A stretch of DNA of 64,000 bases, taken from contig NZ_FMAG01000004.1 in the NCBI RefSeq assembly GCF_900094585.1, positions 124,001 to 188,000 of the forward strand. The letters run 5' to 3'. Below are positions 59,711 to 64,000 of this stretch, piece after piece. The notes below the pieces were generated by a model, which saw only the letters and a program-made list of their open reading frames with translations, was not told where the DNA came from and ran no database searches. The first letter of the stretch is position 1. Each line of letters starts with the position of its first letter. The position numbers and the translations under genes are program-made. The DNA is from Martinezella multihospitum (GTDB lineage: Bacteria > Pseudomonadota > Alphaproteobacteria > Rhizobiales > Rhizobiaceae).

Positions 59711-61045
59711 TCAGCGCTGGAGATTGACCAGCACGTCCAGCAGGTCGGAGCCCGTCTGGAACACCTTGGAGTTGGCCGTATAGCTCTTCTGCGCCTGGAT
59801 CATGTCGGTGAGCTGGCCCGCCAGATCGACGTTCGAAGCTTCCAGCGAGTTCGACTGGATGTAGCCGAGACCGTTGCTGTTGGCGAAGCTGGTGACGGTC
59901 ACACCGGAGTCGGCATTGGCCTGATAGACGTTGCCGCTCATGAGCGTTAGCTTGTCCGGGCTTGCAACGGTTGCGAGCGGAATCTGGTAGATCGCCTTCG
60001 GATCCCCTTTCGCGTAGTTCGCGTAGACGACGCCGTTCTTGTCGATGGTGACGCCGGTGACTGCGGCTGCCGCCTGTCCGTTGGTCGAGCCGGTGGAAGC
60101 GAAATCCGAAGCCTTCTGCGTCATCTTGGTCAGATCCATTGCGATCGACCCACCGGTCGTTGGATCGGTGATCGTAAAGCTGCCACCGCTTGTCATGTTC
60201 CCGCTTGTATCGAACGTCAGCGTGCTAGTGGCGACGGGGCCAGATGAGTAGGGGAAGGACGAGCCGCTGCCCGTCGCCGCGTCGGCATTGCGATAGACGG
60301 CAACTTCCCACTGATCTGGCTTCGCCGCGACTGCAGCGACCGGCGGTGTAGCGGTGGGATCAGCAGCGACCGCAGGCGTGGCAGCCTGCGTTTTGGTATA
60401 ATAGATGTCATACATGACGGTGTTGCCGAGCTTGTCGTAGCCGACCACCGAGCTTTTCTGGGTATTAGCGGTGGTCGTCGCTTTGTTGGCGCTCGGCAAC
60501 GTCTCGGTTGAGCTGGGGACCACAACGGTCGCATTCGAATTGAGGTTGCCCGTAAAGCTGCCCGAAGTCGAGGGTGAGTTGGCAAGACCGCTCTGATTGA
60601 CGTTGATCGGCACCAGGCCGTCGAAGCCGTTGACGACGACAGCCGGTGCTCCCGAAGCATAGGAGTAGCCCATCAGCGTATAGCCAGCGGAGTTGACGAG
60701 GTTACCGTTTGCGTCAGGCGTAAAGTCGCCCGCGCGCGTCAGAACGGTCTTGCCGTCGGCGCCCTGCACGACGAAGAAGCCGGCGCCCTGAATCGACAAG
60801 TCGCTGCTCGACGAGGTGGAGACCGTATCGCCCTGCTGCGTGACCGAATAGCTGACGTTGGTTTCGACGCTGCCGGAGTTATAGTTGCCGCCGCCCGAGG
60901 GCAGGATCAACGACGAAAAGCTGGTGCTTGCCGACTTGTAGCCCGTTGTATTGACGTTCGCGATGTTGTCCGACACGGTGCTAAGCTTATTTGCCTGCGC
61001 GTTCATGCCGGAAACTGCCGTTTTCATGCTACCAAAGATGCTCAT
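59711..61045 (-). CDS. flgE: Flagellar hook protein FlgE
   Basis: Hook subunit of 444 residues. N-terminal signature MSIFGSMKTAVSGMNAQANK with NIANVNTTGYKSA near residue 27-39, then DLSIQGAGFFVVQG near 82-95 and TRAGDFTPDANGNLVNSAGYTLMGY near 101-125. The C-terminal coil is LEASNVDLAGQLTDMIQAQKSYTANSKVFQTGSDLLD. The middle is Ser/Thr/Ala/Pro-rich and variable, with a PAVAADPTATPPVAAVAA stretch near 225-245. No other flagellar gene is nearby, and it is bounded by a terminator and a catabolic regulator, so it stands alone. It could be a second copy of the hook gene. Confidence 0.93.
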   Translation of the reverse strand: MSIFGSMKTAVSGMNAQANKLSTVSDNIANVNTTGYKSASTSFSSLILPSGGGNYNSGSVETNVSYSVTQQGDTVSTSSSSDLSIQGAGFFVVQGADGKTVLTRAGDFTPDANGNLVNSAGYTLMGYSYASGAPAVVVNGFDGLVPINVNQSGLANSPSTSGSFTGNLNSNATVVVPSSTETLPSANKATTTANTQKSSVVGYDKLGNTVMYDIYYTKTQAATPAVAADPTATPPVAAVAAKPDQWEVAVYRNADAATGSGSSFPYSSGPVATSTLTFDTSGNMTSGGSFTITDPTTGGSIAMDLTKMTQKASDFASTGSTNGQAAAAVTGVTIDKNGVVYANYAKGDPKAIYQIPLATVASPDKLTLMSGNVYQANADSGVTVTSFANSNGLGYIQSNSLEASNVDLAGQLTDMIQAQKSYTANSKVFQTGSDLLDVLVNLQR

Positions 61046-61322
61046 TGGTTCCTCGCACGTTGCTGATGCAGGGATGGTAGCGATAATGACTTGTGTGAAG
61101 CTGGCTTTTTGGTGCGCGCCGCCGGTTTGAATCAGTTCAAAATATTCGACGATCCTTGAGCCGGCAAGTGCTCCACATTCTCAATTCGTGGGGGCGCAAG
61201 GCATGCAATCCGGATGTTCCTATCTTGCGCGGCGCGCTTCGCTTTCTGCGGAGGCTGCAATCGCGTCGATAGCCAGGGCCTCGAGCGGCAAGGCATCATG
61301 AGCAGCTCTCGAGTGTGGGAGA

Positions 61323-62066
61323 TCAGTGCTTTGGCCCGTGTTGGGTATTCGAGCCAGTCGCAGCGGTGCCTTGCGTCGCCGTATCGAGATCGGCCCGGAT
61401 GATATCGGCCGTTTTCCCATAATGGAGCTGCAGCAACCGCTCGGCTTCGACGGTATCCCGGTCGAGCACGGCTCTCAGGATACGCGCATGCTCGTCACTG
61501 ACCTTGCGCACACGAAAGGCCTTGCGGATCGAGAGCGCGCGATAGCGGTAGAGCCTATCGGCAAGCTGCTCGCAAAAGCCTATCAACGGCTTCGATCCAC
61601 ACCCCCCGATCAGCAGTGCGTGAAAGGCGCGGTGAAGCCTTTCCCATTCCGGATTGTCTTCGAAGTGCTCCGGGTTGAGTGAGCGCGGGGTGCGCTCCAG
61701 CCGGTGATGGGCGACCAGAAGCGCCTCTTCCCAGCCGGGCGTTGCATTCGTCATCGATTCCCGCAGCGCCAGCGTCTCCACCCAGCAGCGCGTTTTCGTC
61801 AGCTCGTGCAGTTCATCCAGGCTGATGGGCTTGACGAAGAAGCCGCGCTGCTCCTTTCCGATGACGAGATCCTCTGTCGTCAATCGGTTCAGCGCCTCGC
61901 GCAACGGCGTCTGGCCGGCATCGTAGTGCTCGATCAGGAAGCGCAACTGCAGCTTTCGGCCGGGCTCCAGGCGCGTTGAGAGAATGTCGGCCTTCAGCCG
62001 CTCATAAATGCTGGTTGCCAATGTCGCGGGGCTTTCGGCCCCTTTCTTCAGCAAGTTGACGGTCAT
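61323..62066 (-). CDS. GntR-family regulator (FCD domain)
   Basis: Regulator of 247 residues. Winged helix-turn-helix at ~18-80 (IYERLKADILSTRLEPGRKL, then DAGQTPLREALNRLTTEDLV), FCD helical domain with WERLHRAFHALLIGG near 145-160 and VSDEHARILRAVLDRD near 195-210 supplying metal His residues. It diverges from the amidohydrolase gene at 62191 with an AT-rich gap containing two palindromes, so it probably controls the amidohydrolase/VOC operon and itself. Confidence 0.9.
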   Translation of the reverse strand: MTVNLLKKGAESPATLATSIYERLKADILSTRLEPGRKLQLRFLIEHYDAGQTPLREALNRLTTEDLVIGKEQRGFFVKPISLDELHELTKTRCWVETLALRESMTNATPGWEEALLVAHHRLERTPRSLNPEHFEDNPEWERLHRAFHALLIGGCGSKPLIGFCEQLADRLYRYRALSIRKAFRVRKVSDEHARILRAVLDRDTVEAERLLQLHYGKTADIIRADLDTATQGTAATGSNTQHGPKH

Positions 62067-62119
62067 GGTGCTCTCTGGCTTGCAAATCGCTTTTTATATA
62101 CACGAGGAAGCAGCGGCGA

Positions 62120-62157
62120 AAAATTTATAAATTTTATCTTTACGACAAAAAGTTTGT
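62120..62157. promoter_or_regulatory. Paired palindromes in GntR/amidohydrolase promoter region
   Basis: AAAATTTATAAATTTT (62120-62135) is a perfect 16-bp palindrome, and ACAAA-AAG-TTTGT (62145-62157) is a second inverted repeat. Both lie between divergent genes, 34-71 bases before the amidohydrolase ATG. The second has the TTGT/ACAA half-sites common to GntR operators. Confidence 0.5.
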
Positions 62158-62190
62158 ACATTATGAGAGATCTTAGTGAGGGAGGGTCTA

Positions 62191-63243
62191 ATGAGCGGAA
62201 CGGAAAAGCGAGCGCCAGGCGCCTTTGCGAACGGCTGCGCTTGTTGCGGCATTGATATCCACTGTCACGTGGTGCCCGCACGTTTTCCGCTTCCGACAGG
62301 GGATGTCCCGATCCGCGGCTGGCCCTCGATGGTTGCCGCAGATGCTTGCCACGCAACGGTCGTCATCGATGACAAGCCCTATCGCACGGTCAGCGATGCC
62401 TGCTGGGTGGCTGAGCGGCGGCTGGAGGAGATGGACAGGACCGGTATCCGCATCCAGGCTCTATCTCCCATGCCTGAACTCTTCGGCTACTGGATCGAAA
62501 AGACTGCGGCCCACGACCTTTCCCGATACGTCAACGATGCGATCGCCGCGATCGTTGCCGAAGGTGAGGGGCGTTTTGTCGGACTCGGCGGCCTTCCTCT
62601 TCAGGATATTGATCTTGCGATTTCCGAGTTGCATCGCATGGTTGGCGAACTCGGTTTTCGCGGTGTTGAGATCGGCAGCAATATCAATGGCGTGCCGATC
62701 GGCGATCCTTGTTTCCATCCATTCTTTGCGGAAGCCGAGAGGCTTGGCGCCGCAGTCTTCGTGCATGCAGTGCGCCCGACCGGCATGGACAGACTGCTGG
62801 GGCCGGCTCCGCTTCAGCAGGTGCTCGGCTACCCGACCGATGTCGGATTGGCAGCAGCCTCCGTGATTACCGGCGGGCTGCTGCAGAAATTCCCGAAGCT
62901 GCGGATAGCCTTCAGCCACGGCGGCGGCACGTTTGCCTCGCTGCTGCCGCGGCTCGAACAAGGCTATTCGGCTTTCCCTGCACTCAATGAAATCATGCAG
63001 GAGAGCCCTGCTGTGCAGGCGCGACGTCTCTATGTGGATTCGCTGGTCTTCGATGCAGACATGCTGCGCCACCTGGTCACCGTGTTCGGCGAGGAGCGCG
63101 TGCTGCTTGGAACCGACTATCCCTTCAATTTTCGGGAGAAAGCGCCTGTCTTTCGCATCGAGGAAGCGTTTGCGGATGCAAGTTTGCGCGCGCGCCTGAC
63201 ATTTGCGAACGCACGCGCCTTCCTGGGCTTGGATGAGGTTTGA
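62191..63243 (+). CDS. Amidohydrolase-family (ACMSD-like) decarboxylase/hydrolase
   Basis: Metal-dependent TIM-barrel protein of 350 residues, amidohydrolase 2 type. HxH in GIDIHCHVVPARFP near residue 22-35, His in FVHAVRPTG near 190, His in AFSHGGGTFASLLPRL near 243 and Asp in LLGTDYPF near 306. This set is found in 2-amino-3-carboxymuconate-semialdehyde decarboxylase and gamma-resorcylate decarboxylase relatives. The start at 62191 follows GGGAGGGTCTA. Four bases after its stop begins a VOC dioxygenase-like gene, so a ring-cleavage/decarboxylation pathway for an aromatic acid is plausible. A Cys-rich GCACC patch precedes the HxH. Confidence 0.88.
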   Translation: MSGTEKRAPGAFANGCACCGIDIHCHVVPARFPLPTGDVPIRGWPSMVAADACHATVVIDDKPYRTVSDACWVAERRLEEMDRTGIRIQALSPMPELFGYWIEKTAAHDLSRYVNDAIAAIVAEGEGRFVGLGGLPLQDIDLAISELHRMVGELGFRGVEIGSNINGVPIGDPCFHPFFAEAERLGAAVFVHAVRPTGMDRLLGPAPLQQVLGYPTDVGLAAASVITGGLLQKFPKLRIAFSHGGGTFASLLPRLEQGYSAFPALNEIMQESPAVQARRLYVDSLVFDADMLRHLVTVFGEERVLLGTDYPFNFREKAPVFRIEEAFADASLRARLTFANARAFLGLDEV

Positions 63244-63247
63244 TCCT

Positions 63248-64000
63248 ATGACTGAATTTCCTGTTATCGCTTTACGCAGCGTGGAACTGGGTACGCCTGA
63301 TCTTGCAGCATCTGTCGATTTTTATACCCGCGTCTGGGGCCTGGATGTCGTCGGCGAAGTAGGAGCCAAGATTTTCTTGGCGGCAACGGGCGATGATTTT
63401 CATGTGCTGGAATTAAAGCAAAGCGACCGCGCGGAATTGCGCAAGATCAGTTTCCGCGTCGGCACGGCTGAGGCGCTAGCGTCGCTTTTTGCAAAAACGA
63501 TTGCCGCGGGCTGCACAGTCCTGCGCGAAATTGGACGCGCCGATGGACCGGCGGGCGGCGAGCGTTTCGTTGTCCGGGAGCCACAAGGCTCGGTGCTGGA
63601 ATTTGTCTATGGCGACCGCCGCAAGCAAGGGCGCGTGGTTCCCAACCGGCCGGGGCGCCTCGCTCATGTCAACATTAACAGCACTCAGATCGAGGCTCTT
63701 TCGGAATTCTATCGCGATGTCCTGGATTTCCGTCTGACAGACCGGTCGAAACTCATGGCCTTCCTGCGCTGCAACGACGATCATCACGCGGTTGTGCTGG
63801 CCGAAGCTCCGGTAAATGGACTGAACCATGTCGCCTTCCTCATGCCTGACCTTGAATCCGTCATGCGAGGTTCGGGCCGTGTCGTCGATCACGGCTATCC
63901 GATCGGCTGGGGTGTCGGCCGGCATGGGCCGGGCGACAACGTCTTTGCCTATTTTGTCGATCCGCAGGGTGTGGTGATCGAATACACCGCCGAAGTCCTG
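63248..64000 (+). CDS. VOC-family extradiol dioxygenase-like protein (partial at right edge)
   Basis: At least 251 residues with no stop before the window end. Two vicinal-oxygen-chelate modules: the first has RSVELGTPDLAASVDFYTRVWGL near residue 10-32, and the second starts at LAHVNINSTQIEALSEFYRDVL near 137. Candidate metal ligands in the second module are His139 (AHVNI), His in LNHVAFLMPD near 192 and Glu in VVIEYTAE near 245. This is the layout of type I extradiol dioxygenases (2,3-dihydroxybiphenyl type). Four bases after the amidohydrolase gene, so co-transcribed. Consistent with ring cleavage followed by decarboxylation. Confidence 0.82.
   Translation, partial: MTEFPVIALRSVELGTPDLAASVDFYTRVWGLDVVGEVGAKIFLAATGDDFHVLELKQSDRAELRKISFRVGTAEALASLFAKTIAAGCTVLREIGRADGPAGGERFVVREPQGSVLEFVYGDRRKQGRVVPNRPGRLAHVNINSTQIEALSEFYRDVLDFRLTDRSKLMAFLRCNDDHHAVVLAEAPVNGLNHVAFLMPDLESVMRGSGRVVDHGYPIGWGVGRHGPGDNVFAYFVDPQGVVIEYTAEVL

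Noticed and set aside
58397..59950. 517-codon plus-strand frame
   Set aside because: Out-of-frame reading across permease 2 and into the antisense of flgE. Arg/His/Cys-rich and without membrane pattern.
1..64000. CRISPR arrays, tRNA/rRNA genes, insertion sequences and toxin-antitoxin pairs
   Set aside because: Looked for regularly spaced repeats, tRNA-like cloverleaves, transposase motifs with terminal repeats and small paired genes. None found that I can support.

Overview
The window looks like accessory DNA of an alphaproteobacterium of the Rhizobiaceae (Rhizobium/Agrobacterium type). The basis is high GC content with frequent GTG/TTG starts, a dense array of ABC importers with LysR/GntR/LacI regulators, a pair of CMD-domain proteins of the type named after Agrobacterium vitis loci (from memory), and a rhizobial-type FlgE. 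I saw no rRNA, tRNA, CRISPR array, replication gene or intact insertion sequence. A secondary replicon or a catabolic island is likely, but this is inference.

Layout. 0-3.7 kb: a LacI regulator with a tandem operator and a sugar-binding protein running off the left edge, then a decayed LysR gene and a truncated beta-propeller gene. 3.8-12.7 kb: a divergent regulon of an SMP-30 lactonase plus SDR on the minus strand and flavin reductase, luciferase-like monooxygenase, amino-acid-type ABC importer, SDR, RidA and GntR on the plus strand. Matching palindromes lie at both promoters and in front of the GntR gene. 13.2-29.1 kb: a gene set that reads as proline/hydroxyproline-derivative catabolism. 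It holds a pyrroline-2-carboxylate reductase-like enzyme, an aldehyde dehydrogenase, an ABC ATPase and permease, two unrelated FAD oxidoreductases, an enolase-superfamily enzyme, a proline racemase/hydroxyproline epimerase, two DapA-family lyases (one HypD-like), a Gfo/Idh/MocA oxidoreductase, a binding protein and two paralogous GntR regulators. Two promoters here carry the same 14-bp palindrome over the -10 box.

29.5-31.6 kb: an arginase-family hydrolase, a HAD hydrolase and a decayed gamma-glutamylcyclotransferase. 31.6-47.9 kb: two paralogous LysR genes flank an MFS transporter, an enolase-superfamily enzyme and three tandem exported type-B carboxylesterases. A CUT1 sugar importer without an ATPase, an SDR, a second MFS transporter and an HD-domain protein follow. 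47.9-54.7 kb: a CMD/peroxidase-like gene pair diverges from LysR, a flavin monooxygenase and a complete amino-acid-type ABC importer. 54.9-59.5 kb: a CUT2 (ribose-type) sugar importer with two permeases, closed by a strong bidirectional hairpin. 59.7-61.0 kb: a lone flagellar hook gene. 61.3-64 kb: GntR, an amidohydrolase and a two-module VOC (extradiol-dioxygenase-like) protein cut by the right edge.

Taken together, the window is a set of substrate-specific modules, each pairing a local regulator, an importer and a few oxidoreductases, hydrolases or lyases. The most interesting parts are the Rut-like/lactonase regulon (4.6-12.7 kb) and the two-branched hydroxyproline-like regulon (13-29 kb). 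Substrates are inferred from family and context only.
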